The notes under the pieces: model-generated | Seen by the model: only the letters and a program-made list of their open reading frames with translations | Told to the model about the DNA's origin: nothing | The model's database searches: none | Position numbers and translations under genes: made by a program | Assembly: GCA_017623505.1 (NCBI GenBank) | Contig: JAGAOZ010000006.1 | Location: forward strand, 1-64,000 | Length of the DNA: 64,000 nt | Source of the DNA: Alistipes sp. | GTDB lineage: Bacteria; Bacteroidota; Bacteroidia; Bacteroidales; Rikenellaceae | Direction: 5' to 3' | Part shown: piece by piece, positions 42,489-52,516 of the stretch | Layout: each line of letters opens with the position of its first letter | Numbering within the stretch: the first letter of the stretch is position 1

Positions 42489-45400
42489 TTAGGCCCATTT
42501 TACGAGAGCAAAGTCCATACGATGTGGCAACTTCTCATTCTTTGGATATACACGCAGAGCCACGTCGAACGAGCCTGTACGCTCCGGAGTATAGTCAATT
42601 GAGAATGTCACCTCTGAGCCATTTACAGACTTCACCTCAAGCTGCTTTGTTGCTACAACATTTACGCTCTCGCCGGCCTCAATCTGCTTAGCTACAACCA
42701 ACTCTACGCCCAAATCCTCTGCATTGAGGTTGGCGATGTTGAGTGTTACCTCGTAGTGATACTTCTTATCCACGAAGATAGCCTCATTGTCGAGCTCTAC
42801 ACGCTGCACGTTCTGTACTCTAACGTTATCCCACGCTGCTGAGACCTTACGCTTCCAAGCGGCTATGTCGCGAGCCATACGGTAGTTGTTCTCAACGACA
42901 AGCTTCTTACGCTCTGCCAGCTGGTTGTAGAAACGCTCCTCGTAGTCTACCAACTGACGGTTCATTGTAAAGTTCGATGCAATCTCGGCAATACACTTCT
43001 TCATAGCAGTACACCAGCCGTGAGGTATGCCATCCTCGCCCTTATCATAATATAAAGGTACGATTTGCTCCTCGATAGTGTTGTAAATCATCTCAGCATC
43101 CAACTCATCCTGGAACTTCTGGTCTGTGAACGAGCGCTCCATAGGAAGCATCCAACCGGCACCCTCCTTGTAGCCCTCAACCCACCATCCGTCGAGTACT
43201 GAGAACTGCATTACACCGTTCATTACACACTTCTCGCCTGAAGTACCTGAAGCCTCCAATGGACGTGTCGGAGTGTTGAGCCATACGTCTACACCCTGTA
43301 CCATACGGCGAGCCAACTCCATATCGTAGTTCTGCAAGAAGATAATCTTACCTACAAACTCCGGCATAGATGACACCTCAACGATACGCTTAATCAAATC
43401 CTGTCCTGGCTTATCGTTTGGATGGGCCTTACCCGCAAATACAAACTGCACAGGACGCTCCTTGTTGTTTACCAAAGCAGACAGACGCTCCAAGTTGGTA
43501 AAGAGCAGGTATGCACGCTTATATGTTGCAAAACGACGAGCAAAGCCGATTGTCAGCACGTCAGGACGGATGCGGTCGATAGTCTGTACCATCTGTCGTG
43601 GAGACTCGCAACGTACCTGCTTAGGGTCGCTATAACGCTTGCGGATGTGGTTGATAAGACGCATCTTAAGTGCGATACGCTCCTCCCACAACTCCTTATC
43701 CTCAATCTTGTAGACACCCTTCCATGCAGGGATATTATATACGTGTGAGTTGAAGCCCTCTGGGAAGTAACGCTCATACAAGCGACGCAAGTTAGAGGCT
43801 ACCCATGTTGGGAAGTGCACACCATTTGTTACGTAGCCGATATGCAGCTCATTCTTGAAGTATCCTGGCCACATATTGCCCAAAATATCCTTCGATACCT
43901 CTCCGTGCAACCACGACACACCATTAACCTCCTGTGAGAGGTTACAAGCCAATACCGACATTGAGAAACGCTCATTAGGGTCGTTTGGATTGGTCTTACC
44001 CAGGTTGATGAACTGCTCCCAAGTGATACCCAAAACATCAGGATAGTGCGACATATACTGACGCATCATTGTCTCTGGGAAGGCATCGTGACCTGCTGGA
44101 ACAGGGGTGTGGGTTGTAAAGAGTGAAGATGAACGTACAACCTCCAATGCCTCAGAGAATGAGAGGTGACGGCGTGCAATCAGGTTACGGATACGCTCCA
44201 AACCGATAAATGCTGCGTGGCCCTCGTTGCAGTGATATACCTCCTGCTTGATACCCATCTTAACCAATGCGCGGATACCACCTACGCCGAGCAAAAGCTC
44301 CTGCTTAAGACGATTCTCCCAATCGCCACCGTAGAGGTAGTAAGTAATCTGACGGTCCTCCTCGCGGTTTGCCTCATAGTCTGCATCCAAGAGGAAGAGG
44401 TCTGTACGACCTACCTGGCACTTCCAAACACGTGCCGAGAGTGTACGGCCCGGCAAAGCGACCTGGATAGTCACCCAGTTACCCGACTCGTCACGAACAG
44501 GCGAGATAGGCAACTTATAGAAGTTCTGTGCCTCGTAGGTAGCCACCTGTGAGCCCTGCGCTGAGAGCTGCTGAGTGAAGTAACCGTAACGGTAAAGCAG
44601 ACCTACGGCAACCATAGGGGTATTCTTATCTGAAGCCTCCTTGAGGTAGTCACCAGCCAAGATACCAAGACCACCAGAGTAAATCTTCAATGATGAGTGC
44701 AAACCATACTCCATTGAGAAGTATGCAATCTGTGGAGCCTTATCGTTTGGCTTCTCCGACATATACTCCTCCAACTGCTTAGCAACAGCATCCAGACGAG
44801 CCAAGAACTCTGTATCCTTCTCCAACTCGTTTACACGTGCGAGTGGCAACTTGTCAATCAAAGCGATTGGGTTGCACTCTACTGCACGCCACAACTGAGG
44901 GTCAATAGACTCAAACAGGTCACGAGCTGACTGAGTCCAGCACCACCATAAGTTACGAGAAATAGTCTCCAATGCGCTCAAACGCTCTGGCAGACGCTTC
45001 TCTACCATCATACGATGCCAAGAAGGCTTGTTTGATGTGAGCTGCTGACGTACGAAGTTAATCTGCTCGCTGTAACTACCGCCATCGCCAAATACCTCCT
45101 TTGATGAACGCACCTCTGCGCTCTCCAAAGCCTCGGCGTATGCTCTCTGGTAGTACTTAAAGAAGTTCTCCCACAAAGCGAGCTTCGAAACCTCCAAAGC
45201 ATTGTGGCGCAACTTCTCAACCTCCTCGTTTGTCATTCGCATAAAGCGCATCATAGCATCCACCATCTGCTGAACGGCAAAAGCGTCGTTGTTCTCGTGA
45301 CGGCGAATAACCTCTACTGAAGGATGGTTCTCCAAATCCATAGCCCACTTGCCGAAACCTGACAGGTCTGAAGTGATTGATGGAACAGAGAAGGCAATAG

Positions 45401-46736
45401 ACTCCAGCGGAGTATATCCCCATGGCTCATAATATGATGGGAATGCTGTGAAATCCATACCTACCAACAACTCATAGTAGTTCTTGTTGAAGACGCCATC
45501 GGCAGAGTTAAGGTATGAAGGAACGAAGACAACCTTTACCTTGCAATCCTCGCGCTCCAACACGCTGCCACGGATAGCCTGTGAAATAGGGTCCCACTGC
45601 TTGTTGTCGATATAGTGTGTTGAGAACTTCCACTGATTCTCGTCGATTGGCTGTGAAGCATCGGCTAAATGGCGAACAATGTCGGCACGTGGACCGTTGT
45701 TTGCTGCCGGTACAGTGATATATGCCAACACCTCTCTGTCGAGTGGGCAATTAGCCAACTGCTTGAGTGAGTTCATAAAGATATCCAAGCCCTTGTTGCG
45801 GAACTCATATCTGCCGCTTGTGCCGATGATAACAGGCTCGTTCTCGAACTTATGGTTCAAGCAGCTCTCTGCTACCGATATCAAGAGCTTACGTGCATCG
45901 CTACGCTTCTGCTCCAACTCCTCGTTTTTCCAAACAAAGTCGTTCTCAAAGCCGTTTGGTGTAACCTGGGTAACCTCGCGACCCAACAGATACTTACACT
46001 CGTTAGCTGTAATCTCACTTACGGTCAAGAAAGCGTCGTGATACTGCGCAGCCATCTTCTCGATAGAGTGCTTTGCAGTAACGTTAAAGCGACGCGCGAT
46101 ATCATCTGTGTTAAACTTGTGTATATCAGAGTATAACGACAAACCATTTCCAGCGATGCAGCGACCAGCTACTGTTGCATGTGTAGTAAACAATGTGGCA
46201 ACGTATGGTGAGTGCTTGCGCAGGTACAAACCGCCCGATGCTGTCATCCATTCGTGGAAATGAGCAGCAATCTTATCTGATGTAGAGCAGAAACGCTCAA
46301 CGTATGATTTGATTACCATACCCGATGCGATACCGAACAATACAGGCTCAACATAGTCCCACTGACCAGAGATTGAGTCTACGTGGTAGTCCTCCCACAA
46401 CTGTCTCAGCACGTCATCCTTCTGAGAGATAAGCGATTTAAAATCTATAAGTATAGCAATTGGGTTGCCGGCAACATTCCAGCGTCCAATTCTCACTCGC
46501 ACTCCCTGGTTATATAGCTCTTCTCTCCACTCTACGAGCAAATTCTCGTCAGCTACAAATTCAGGGTTTGATACCTCCTGCATCAAATCGGGACCGATAA
46601 CGATATAGTTATCTCCCATCTTCTTCGTCACTGTCAAGGCTTTGGTCGATATCACGGTGTGAATACCTCCAACCTTGTTACATACCTCCCAGCTAACCTC
46701 AAATAGGTGGTCGGGCATCTGATTCATCTTACTCAT
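42489..46736 (-). CDS. Fused glycogen synthase (GT3) and glycogen phosphorylase (GT35)
   Basis: A 1415-residue two-domain enzyme. The N-terminal part (about 1-550) resembles eukaryotic-type GT3 glycogen synthase: EVSWEVCNKVGGIHTVIS, GTSGRYEFRNKG and the SYYEPWGYTPLESIAFSVPS donor-site region. The C-terminal part (about 560-1415) is a GT35 alpha-glucan phosphorylase: IAYFSMEYGLHSSLKIYSGG, EVYHCNEGHAAFIGLERI, IGFARRFATYKRAY and the PLP lysine in ASGTSGEKCVMNG. One chain therefore holds both a glucan-building and a glucan-degrading activity. I recall similar fusions in other Bacteroidales. It heads the cluster, with a promoter about 140 bases upstream. Confidence 0.93.
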   Translation of the reverse strand: MSKMNQMPDHLFEVSWEVCNKVGGIHTVISTKALTVTKKMGDNYIVIGPDLMQEVSNPEFVADENLLVEWREELYNQGVRVRIGRWNVAGNPIAILIDFKSLISQKDDVLRQLWEDYHVDSISGQWDYVEPVLFGIASGMVIKSYVERFCSTSDKIAAHFHEWMTASGGLYLRKHSPYVATLFTTHATVAGRCIAGNGLSLYSDIHKFNTDDIARRFNVTAKHSIEKMAAQYHDAFLTVSEITANECKYLLGREVTQVTPNGFENDFVWKNEELEQKRSDARKLLISVAESCLNHKFENEPVIIGTSGRYEFRNKGLDIFMNSLKQLANCPLDREVLAYITVPAANNGPRADIVRHLADASQPIDENQWKFSTHYIDNKQWDPISQAIRGSVLEREDCKVKVVFVPSYLNSADGVFNKNYYELLVGMDFTAFPSYYEPWGYTPLESIAFSVPSITSDLSGFGKWAMDLENHPSVEVIRRHENNDAFAVQQMVDAMMRFMRMTNEEVEKLRHNALEVSKLALWENFFKYYQRAYAEALESAEVRSSKEVFGDGGSYSEQINFVRQQLTSNKPSWHRMMVEKRLPERLSALETISRNLWWCWTQSARDLFESIDPQLWRAVECNPIALIDKLPLARVNELEKDTEFLARLDAVAKQLEEYMSEKPNDKAPQIAYFSMEYGLHSSLKIYSGGLGILAGDYLKEASDKNTPMVAVGLLYRYGYFTQQLSAQGSQVATYEAQNFYKLPISPVRDESGNWVTIQVALPGRTLSARVWKCQVGRTDLFLLDADYEANREEDRQITYYLYGGDWENRLKQELLLGVGGIRALVKMGIKQEVYHCNEGHAAFIGLERIRNLIARRHLSFSEALEVVRSSSLFTTHTPVPAGHDAFPETMMRQYMSHYPDVLGITWEQFINLGKTNPNDPNERFSMSVLACNLSQEVNGVSWLHGEVSKDILGNMWPGYFKNELHIGYVTNGVHFPTWVASNLRRLYERYFPEGFNSHVYNIPAWKGVYKIEDKELWEERIALKMRLINHIRKRYSDPKQVRCESPRQMVQTIDRIRPDVLTIGFARRFATYKRAYLLFTNLERLSALVNNKERPVQFVFAGKAHPNDKPGQDLIKRIVEVSSMPEFVGKIIFLQNYDMELARRMVQGVDVWLNTPTRPLEASGTSGEKCVMNGVMQFSVLDGWWVEGYKEGAGWMLPMERSFTDQKFQDELDAEMIYNTIEEQIVPLYYDKGEDGIPHGWCTAMKKCIAEIASNFTMNRQLVDYEERFYNQLAERKKLVVENNYRMARDIAAWKRKVSAAWDNVRVQNVQRVELDNEAIFVDKKYHYEVTLNIANLNAEDLGVELVVAKQIEAGESVNVVATKQLEVKSVNGSEVTFSIDYTPERTGSFDVALRVYPKNEKLPHRMDFALVKWA

Positions 46737-46875
46737 AAAATAATATCTAAAAATATCAATACTTATTTCTTGTCTTCAGCAGGCTTTCGCTCTCTGCCAC
46801 TGTTAATTTGTAGATTGCAGCCAACTTGTTTTATCCCTATTTCGGGGCATAATTCAAGCCAGGCCAAAATCGCTG

Positions 46876-46883
46876 CAAATATA
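46876..46883 (-). promoter_or_regulatory. Promoter -7 box of the glycogen fusion gene
   Basis: On the minus strand TATATTTG matches TAnnTTTG, with transcription from near 46869. That leaves a leader of about 130 bases before the ATG at 46736, long enough to hold regulation. It contains a small CCCTATTTCGGGG hairpin but no recognised riboswitch. Confidence 0.5.
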
Positions 46884-46971
46884 ATACATTATATTTATAT
46901 AACGATAAATTTCTACTCCAAAATCACTAATTTTGAAGAAAATTTAACAATTAATTAATATTTTTTAGGAA

Positions 46972-48084
46972 TTACACCTCAAAGAGGGATGAGATGATTG
47001 CATCAGAGAGCATAAAATAGCGCGTAGGAATACGTAGATAATCCCCCTCTAAAATCAGTTTTTGGGACTCAAGCCAGGGCTTAGATAATTGGAGAATCAT
47101 TTGACGTTTATCACTTCCAAAAAGAGAAGAAATTTGTTCCAAATTAACACCTTCAACGCATCTGAGATTTGTCATCAGATACTCATTAAATCTATCTATC
47201 AGGCTCAACTGCTCTGACTCATATTCGCGATGTGTAATATACTCTCTAAGAGGTTGTTGTGACCAGCGACGTGAGGCGGTATTGAATGAATGTGCTCCCG
47301 CTCCGATACCGAGATACTCTGCGCCGTGCCAATACGATGAATTATGTCTTGAACGATACCCCTCAAGAGCATAATTCGACACCTCATAGTGCTCATATCC
47401 CGCTGCTGTAAGCATCCTACCAACCAAGTCATACTCTCGCTCACTCTGCTCATCTGGGACCTCATTTAGCTCTCCTCTGCTCGCTTTACGACCAAAGGCA
47501 GTCTGAGGCTCAATAGTCAAATGATATGCCGATACATGCTTCACTCCAAGCGACAGAGTCTTAGATAGTGATTCCAAAAGCACCACTTCGCCAAAGCCTG
47601 CAACGCCAAATATCAAATCAAAGGTAATATTCTCAAAACCAGCATCTTGTAGCCTTTTTACGGCATCTTCTGCTTGTTGTGCGCTGTGTCGGCGATTCAT
47701 CAGTTTGAGCTCAGCGTCGTTGAAGGATTGAACGCCAAGGCTCACTCTGTTTACAGCTGTATGGCGCAACTGCTCAACGTACTTTTTGTCTATATCATCA
47801 GGGTTAGCCTCGATGGTTATCTCCCCCACTTGATGGCAATCAAACAATTTGTCGGCGTGGTCAATAAAACGGCTAAACTCTTCGGGTTGTAGTAACGAGG
47901 GTGTTCCTCCGCCAAAGTATATGGTTTTAAGGGATTTATCATTGAGAAAATCGCGCTGCTCATCCATCTCATTGTGCATTGTACGCACCACATCGGGCAG
48001 ATACTTCAGCTCCACAGAACGGAAGAAATCGCAATATCCGCAAATGCGCTTACAGAATGGAATATGAAAATACAGCCCGGCCAT
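46972..48084 (-). CDS. hemW: HemW, radical SAM heme chaperone
   Basis: A 370-residue radical SAM protein. The [4Fe-4S] motif is CKRICGYC (CxxxCxxC) in YFHIPFCKRICGYCDFF near residue 10, followed by FGGGTPSLL and EANPDDI for SAM binding and GVQSFNDAELKLMNRRH. The C-terminal HemN-like domain spans about 280-370. It has the HemW rather than HemN pattern (YxHIPFC start, no N-terminal extension), so heme trafficking or insertion is more likely than coproporphyrinogen oxidation. Its predicted transcription start is only 2-3 bases before the ATG. Confidence 0.9.
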   Translation of the reverse strand: MAGLYFHIPFCKRICGYCDFFRSVELKYLPDVVRTMHNEMDEQRDFLNDKSLKTIYFGGGTPSLLQPEEFSRFIDHADKLFDCHQVGEITIEANPDDIDKKYVEQLRHTAVNRVSLGVQSFNDAELKLMNRRHSAQQAEDAVKRLQDAGFENITFDLIFGVAGFGEVVLLESLSKTLSLGVKHVSAYHLTIEPQTAFGRKASRGELNEVPDEQSEREYDLVGRMLTAAGYEHYEVSNYALEGYRSRHNSSYWHGAEYLGIGAGAHSFNTASRRWSQQPLREYITHREYESEQLSLIDRFNEYLMTNLRCVEGVNLEQISSLFGSDKRQMILQLSKPWLESQKLILEGDYLRIPTRYFMLSDAIISSLFEV

Positions 48085-48091
48085 ATTGCCA

Positions 48092-48099
48092 CAAAGATA
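48092..48099 (-). promoter_or_regulatory. Promoter -7 box of hemW
   Basis: On the minus strand TATCTTTG fits TAnnTTTG and ends 7 bases before the ATG at 48084, so the transcript would be nearly leaderless. Confidence 0.5.
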
Positions 48100-48136
48100 A
48101 TGAATCGAAGTGAAAACTGAAAACTGAAAGAGAGTA

Positions 48137-48162
48137 AAAGCGAGGTGAAATGCCTCGCTTAA
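48137..48162 (-). terminator. Terminator after potD
   Basis: AAGCGAGG (48137-48144) and CCTCGCTT (48152-48159) form a perfect 8-bp stem with a 7-base loop. On the minus strand TTTACTC follows. The A-rich flank at 48110-48130 carries GTGAAAACTGAAAACTGAAAG, cited here by position, resembling the unit at 37043. Confidence 0.7.
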
Positions 48163-48176
48163 ACTACTTCTCTATA

Positions 48177-49496
48177 CTATCTGCGTTTCTTTTGTAGGCG
48201 GTAGCGACGTAGACGGCGAATGATATAACCCGTCAGCAAAATGCCAAAAACAGAGCAGATGAAGATAACCATACCACTCGACAGATTGTCACCCTTAACG
48301 CGTGACCACATCTCCAACAACTCCTCCGTGCGCTCGCCGCTATCGTGCATCATAGCACAACGCTCGATAACTTTGCGGTCATGATACAGCACCGGATTAG
48401 CGACAACGCTATCTGCACCCTCGAAGAAATAACTCAAGTCAAGAGGCTCAGTAAAGCCCGCCTCAACGGCACTATCCTCGACATATTCAAGAATCTCAGG
48501 GGTGGCAATAACGCTTACGTAGCCAATCTCCTCCATGTTAAGGATAGCATTCTCAGGCTTACACATAAAGTTGATGAAGTAGACAGCCGCCTTCTTGTTC
48601 TTGGCATATTTAGGTATCACCCAGCCGTCAAACCACACAGCACTACCCTCCTCAGGAACGGTATAGTCCAACTCCACGCCAACATCGGCAGCCTCCTCGA
48701 TAGCCCACACAGCATCGCCACTCCATGTAAGATTCAGCCAAGCCTTCTCCTTGGTCATAATCTCCTTACCGAAGTCTGCCTCCCAGCCTGCAATATTAGG
48801 CTTCATCTTCATCATCAGCTTCTCTACCTTAGCGATAGAGGCATCCGAAGCGTCATACATCAACGAGTCGCGAGAGACCGTACCATTGGCAATACCCTCA
48901 CGATTCTCGTACATCAACAGAGGACTATATACGTCACGAAAAGCATCCTTAACAAGTAGGCGGTTTTTGAACTTTGGTGCCCACAGAGCACTCCACGATG
49001 AGAGCTCCTCCGGCTGGACATACTTTTTATTATATAGTATACCCGTCGTGCCCCACATATATCCGACAGCGTAATCGTTGGCATTCTTGCCATAGCCGTC
49101 AATCTTATCGAACACATCCTTAATGTAAGGCGATACATTGTCGAAATAGTTGATACTGTCGGGAACGATGCTCTTGTCGATAGGAACAATCAAATCGTTA
49201 CGCAACATACGCTCGATGATATACTCCGAGGGACAAGCAAGGTCGTAATCAGCCTCGCCACGCTCAATCTTAGCGAGCATAATCTCGTTGATATCGAATA
49301 GCTGATAGACAACCTCCACCTTCTCGCCCGTCTGCTGCTCATACCACACCTCAAACTCGTCCAACAGAGCTGGGTCGATATAGTCTGCCCAATTATAGAC
49401 CTTCAAAATCTGAGCACGCTCCTCCTCACTGCGCTCGCACGCCGAAAAACAGAAAACGCTGAGAGACAGAATGATAAAACTTAGCAACCTTCTCAT
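48177..49496 (-). CDS. potD: Polyamine ABC transporter substrate-binding lipoprotein with C-terminal membrane helix
   Basis: A 439-residue spermidine/putrescine-binding protein, longer than E. coli PotD (348). A lipoprotein signal ends at Cys20 (MRRLLSFIILSLSVFCFSAC). The binding domain begins LKVYNWADYIDPALLDEFE and contains PEEGSAVWFDGWVIP and NFMCKPENA, typical of PotD/PotF. Unusually, a hydrophobic helix (about 408-428, GMVIFICSVFGILLTGYII) and a basic tail (RRLRRYRLQKKRR) follow, so it may be anchored at both ends. Its ATG overlaps the potC stop by 4 bases. It is the last gene of the porin-potABCD run. Confidence 0.92.
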   Translation of the reverse strand: MRRLLSFIILSLSVFCFSACERSEEERAQILKVYNWADYIDPALLDEFEVWYEQQTGEKVEVVYQLFDINEIMLAKIERGEADYDLACPSEYIIERMLRNDLIVPIDKSIVPDSINYFDNVSPYIKDVFDKIDGYGKNANDYAVGYMWGTTGILYNKKYVQPEELSSWSALWAPKFKNRLLVKDAFRDVYSPLLMYENREGIANGTVSRDSLMYDASDASIAKVEKLMMKMKPNIAGWEADFGKEIMTKEKAWLNLTWSGDAVWAIEEAADVGVELDYTVPEEGSAVWFDGWVIPKYAKNKKAAVYFINFMCKPENAILNMEEIGYVSVIATPEILEYVEDSAVEAGFTEPLDLSYFFEGADSVVANPVLYHDRKVIERCAMMHDSGERTEELLEMWSRVKGDNLSSGMVIFICSVFGILLTGYIIRRLRRYRLQKKRR

Positions 49497-50296
49497 AGCT
49501 TAGCCTCCTTTCTCTTCTGAATACGATAAGTACGTATGTTGATGATGATAAGCAACAACAAGACAACCGTAAAGATGATAGTTGATAGAGGACGCAACTC
49601 AGGAGTCAAACCACCCTTGCGGGCATCGGCGTAGATGTAGGTTGAAAGAGTGTCCAAACCGTCGGTACCATTCGTGAAGATTGTAACAGCAAAATCATCA
49701 ATAGAGAGGGTAAACGCCAAAATAAAGCCGCTAATCATACCCGCCTTAATCTCCGGAATGATAACTTTACGCATAGCCTGGAAAGGTGTTGCACCCAAAT
49801 CCAGAGCCGCCTCATAGATATTAGGATTCATCTGTTGCAGACGTGGCATAACACACAATACAACGTAAGGTGTACAGAACGCCACGTGAGCCAAGATGAC
49901 GGTAGTATATCCCTGCGTAATACCCAGACTCGCAAAGAGCAGGAACAGAGAGATACCCGTGATAATATCGGGGTTCAACATCGGTACGTTATTCAGCGAG
50001 TTCATAACGGCTCGTCTTTTACCTCGCAGGTTGTGGATACCAATAGCAGCGACACTGCCCAACAATGTAGAGAGTGTAGCGGCAACAAGCGCAATGATGA
50101 GCGTATTCTCAATAGCTACAATCAAAGCGTTATTGACACCTCCGGCAAAGAGATTTTCGTAGAGCTGAGTTGAGAAACCTGTCCAATTACCCAGAACCTT
50201 AGCCTCGGTAAAGGAGAATATGGCGATAATGATAATGGGGGCATAGAGCATTATCAACAGAAGCCATAGGTAGGATTGTGCAAAAAGCTTCTTCAT
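49493..50296 (-). CDS. potC: Polyamine ABC transporter permease PotC
   Basis: A 267-residue inner-membrane permease with six predicted helices. The cytoplasmic EAA loop that contacts the ATPase is EAALDLGATPFQAMRKVIIP (about 160-179). An N-terminal helix (SYLWLLLIMLYAPIIIIAIF) and FTLSIDDFAVTIF in the substrate region are typical of PotC. It imports spermidine or putrescine together with PotB, using PotA for energy. It overlaps potB by 1 base and potD by 4 bases, so it is translationally coupled on both sides. Confidence 0.95.
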   Translation of the reverse strand: MKKLFAQSYLWLLLIMLYAPIIIIAIFSFTEAKVLGNWTGFSTQLYENLFAGGVNNALIVAIENTLIIALVAATLSTLLGSVAAIGIHNLRGKRRAVMNSLNNVPMLNPDIITGISLFLLFASLGITQGYTTVILAHVAFCTPYVVLCVMPRLQQMNPNIYEAALDLGATPFQAMRKVIIPEIKAGMISGFILAFTLSIDDFAVTIFTNGTDGLDTLSTYIYADARKGGLTPELRPLSTIIFTVVLLLLIIINIRTYRIQKRKEAKL

Positions 50297-51096
50297 CAGA
50301 TAATACCTCCTTCATTAGATGCTCTATCCTCATCACTATCGCTGAAGAACTCCATAACGAAGATTATTACAAGCATGATAAGTGACAAGGCAGCGCCATA
50401 GTTCCACATTCCGATATTGATATTCTCTTGGATGGTTGTTCCAAAGAGTTTGATATTGTTCATCGTAAGCAACTCTGCAATAGCGAAGGTAGAGATTGTT
50501 GGCATAAAGACCATCATAATTCCACTCATCACGCCGGGCATAGAGAGCGGGAAAACAACCTTACGAAATACGGTAAATGGTCCTGCGCCCAAATCTTGAG
50601 CAGCCTCGATATAGCTATGATCCATCTTCTGCATAGTGTTGTAAATCGGATAAATCATAAATGGCAGGAAGTTATAGACCATACCAAAAATCAAAGCACC
50701 CTCACCCAAAGGCAAACGCATAAAGTCAAACAAAGCGACCGTCGCAAGAGTACGTACCAAGATGTTAATCCACATAGGCAGAATAAACAAAATGACCATA
50801 ATCTTAGAACGGCACAGCGAGCTGTTACTGAGAATATATGCAGCCGGATAACCCAACACAATACAGAGAATCGTAGTAATCAGGGCTATACCTATCGAGT
50901 AGATAAAGGTATTGGCTGCCTCGTGATTCGATACAAACTTCTCAAAGTTCTTCAGTGTAAAGTCCCCTGTGGTGCCGTCATGAAACGAATAGTAGCATAT
51001 CAGCACCAGCGGAAGCACTACAACGAAGAGCAAAAACAAGAAGTAAGGGATACTCCAACTGCTTCGTTTAGTGAATAATTTATTGAGCCATTTCAT
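50296..51096 (-). CDS. potB: Polyamine ABC transporter permease PotB
   Basis: A 266-residue inner-membrane permease with six predicted helices. The EAA loop is [20 protein letters not shown], followed by the [16 protein letters not shown] helix. The start [13 protein letters not shown] at 51096 overlaps the end of potA by 17 bases; a longer frame to 51150 would overlap potA by 71 bases and adds no membrane segment. It pairs with PotC to form the translocation channel. Confidence 0.94.
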   Translation of the reverse strand: MKWLNKLFTKRSSWSIPYFLFLLFVVVLPLVLICYYSFHDGTTGDFTLKNFEKFVSNHEAANTFIYSIGIALITTILCIVLGYPAAYILSNSSLCRSKIMVILFILPMWINILVRTLATVALFDFMRLPLGEGALIFGMVYNFLPFMIYPIYNTMQKMDHSYIEAAQDLGAGPFTVFRKVVFPLSMPGVMSGIMMVFMPTISTFAIAELLTMNNIKLFGTTIQENINIGMWNYGAALSLIMLVIIFVMEFFSDSDEDRASNEGGII

Positions 51097-52480
51097 CGTG
51101 AGCTGATTTTGAAATCTTGATATGTTCTGCATTAATCTTAATACCGACAATATCTCTGTCGTCCCATACGTCGTGTGTATCTACGTAGACGTTGTCGCCA
51201 TCTTCGGTACGGACCGTGAGGTGGTAGTGGTCGCCCTTATACAAGATAAAGCGGACATCGCCCACAAGTGAGCCATCCTCCTTATTATCCATAAGCTCCA
51301 CCTTGTCAAAATCAATCTCGACCTTCACGCTCTCTCCACCCTCATATCCACACTCTGCACAGGCAAAAGTCGTGTCCAAGAACTTTACATGAGTGGAGTC
51401 AATCATCTTACCCTCAAAGGTATTGCATACCCTCTCCTTGACCATCACGTGAATATCGGATGGCTTAACAATCATACTAACCTCCTGCCCTACTTCAAAG
51501 GCATTATAGTCCTGAATCATTATCTCGTAGCCGTCGGAAGTAAGAACGGTCATCTCGTAGTGTACGCCCTTAAAGATACAAGACTGCACGATGCCATCAA
51601 ACATACCGGCGTCACTATGTGGCATAATATAGACATCCTCCGGACGGATAACCACATCGACAGGGACATCCTCGCCAAAGCCAACATCGACACACTCAAA
51701 CTCCTTACCCATGAAACGTACCTTCTTATCGCAAATCATAGTTCCGTTAAGGATATTACTCTCACCGATAAAATCGGCAACAAAAGAGTTCGCAGGCTCG
51801 TTATATATATCGGTTGGGGTGCCGATTTGCTGCACCTTACCCTCGTTCATAACAACGATAGTATCACTCAACGTTAGAGCCTCCTCTTGGTCATGCGTAA
51901 CATAGACAAAGGTAATACCTAAGCTCTTGTGCATCTCCTTAAGCTCCATCTGCATATCTTTACGCATCTTCAAGTCCAACGCTGCCAATGGCTCGTCAAG
52001 CAAAAGTACCTGTGGACGATTGATAATAGCGCGAGCGATGGCCACACGTTGCTGCTGACCTCCTGAGAGCGAATTTACATCACGCCACTCATAATCGGTC
52101 ATACCTACCATCTTCAACACCTTACGCACGCGGCTGTCAATCTCATCCGACGATACTTTCTTAAGCTTCAAGCCGAAAGCTACATTGTCGTAGACGTTAA
52201 GATGTGGGAAAAGCGCATAACGCTGAAATACCGTATTGACCGGACGCTTATGTGGCGGGACATCCGTTATATCCTCTCCGGCAATACGTATCTCGCCCTC
52301 TGAGGCATTACCGAAGCCTGCCAATATACGCAACAAGGTTGTCTTACCACAGCCTGAAGGGCCGAGAATCGTTACAAACTCACCCTTCTTAATATACAAA
52401 CTAACATCATCCAAAACTACCTTATCGCCAAAGTTTTTCGATAGGTTGCTCAGTTCAATGATGAAATTTGAATCTTTCAT
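51080..52480 (-). CDS. potA: Polyamine ABC transporter ATP-binding protein PotA
   Basis: A 466-residue ATPase, longer than E. coli PotA (378). The start at 52480 ([18 protein letters not shown]) is preferred over 52510. The nucleotide-binding domain has Walker [10 protein letters not shown], the Q-loop QRYALFPHL, signature [14 protein letters not shown], Walker [13 protein letters not shown] and the switch His in VTHDQEEAL. Beyond about 235 come two TOBE-like beta domains (about 260-345 and 360-450), the second apparently an extra copy with a CAECGYEGG segment. It powers PotBC. It lies 36 bases after the porin gene of the same strand. Confidence 0.95.
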   Translation of the reverse strand: MKDSNFIIELSNLSKNFGDKVVLDDVSLYIKKGEFVTILGPSGCGKTTLLRILAGFGNASEGEIRIAGEDITDVPPHKRPVNTVFQRYALFPHLNVYDNVAFGLKLKKVSSDEIDSRVRKVLKMVGMTDYEWRDVNSLSGGQQQRVAIARAIINRPQVLLLDEPLAALDLKMRKDMQMELKEMHKSLGITFVYVTHDQEEALTLSDTIVVMNEGKVQQIGTPTDIYNEPANSFVADFIGESNILNGTMICDKKVRFMGKEFECVDVGFGEDVPVDVVIRPEDVYIMPHSDAGMFDGIVQSCIFKGVHYEMTVLTSDGYEIMIQDYNAFEVGQEVSMIVKPSDIHVMVKERVCNTFEGKMIDSTHVKFLDTTFACAECGYEGGESVKVEIDFDKVELMDNKEDGSLVGDVRFILYKGDHYHLTVRTEDGDNVYVDTHDVWDDRDIVGIKINAEHIKISKSAHDEMAQ

Positions 52481-52516
52481 ATCCAGAAAATTATCAGAAT
52501 TACAAACCAATGATTA

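Noticed and set aside
46972-48084. HemN, oxygen-independent coproporphyrinogen oxidase
   Set aside because: It lacks the N-terminal extension of HemN and starts with YFHIPFCKRICGYC, the HemW pattern.
51097-51150. Longer PotB starting at 51150
   Set aside because: It would overlap potA by 71 bases and adds no membrane helix; 51096 gives the typical 17-base overlap.
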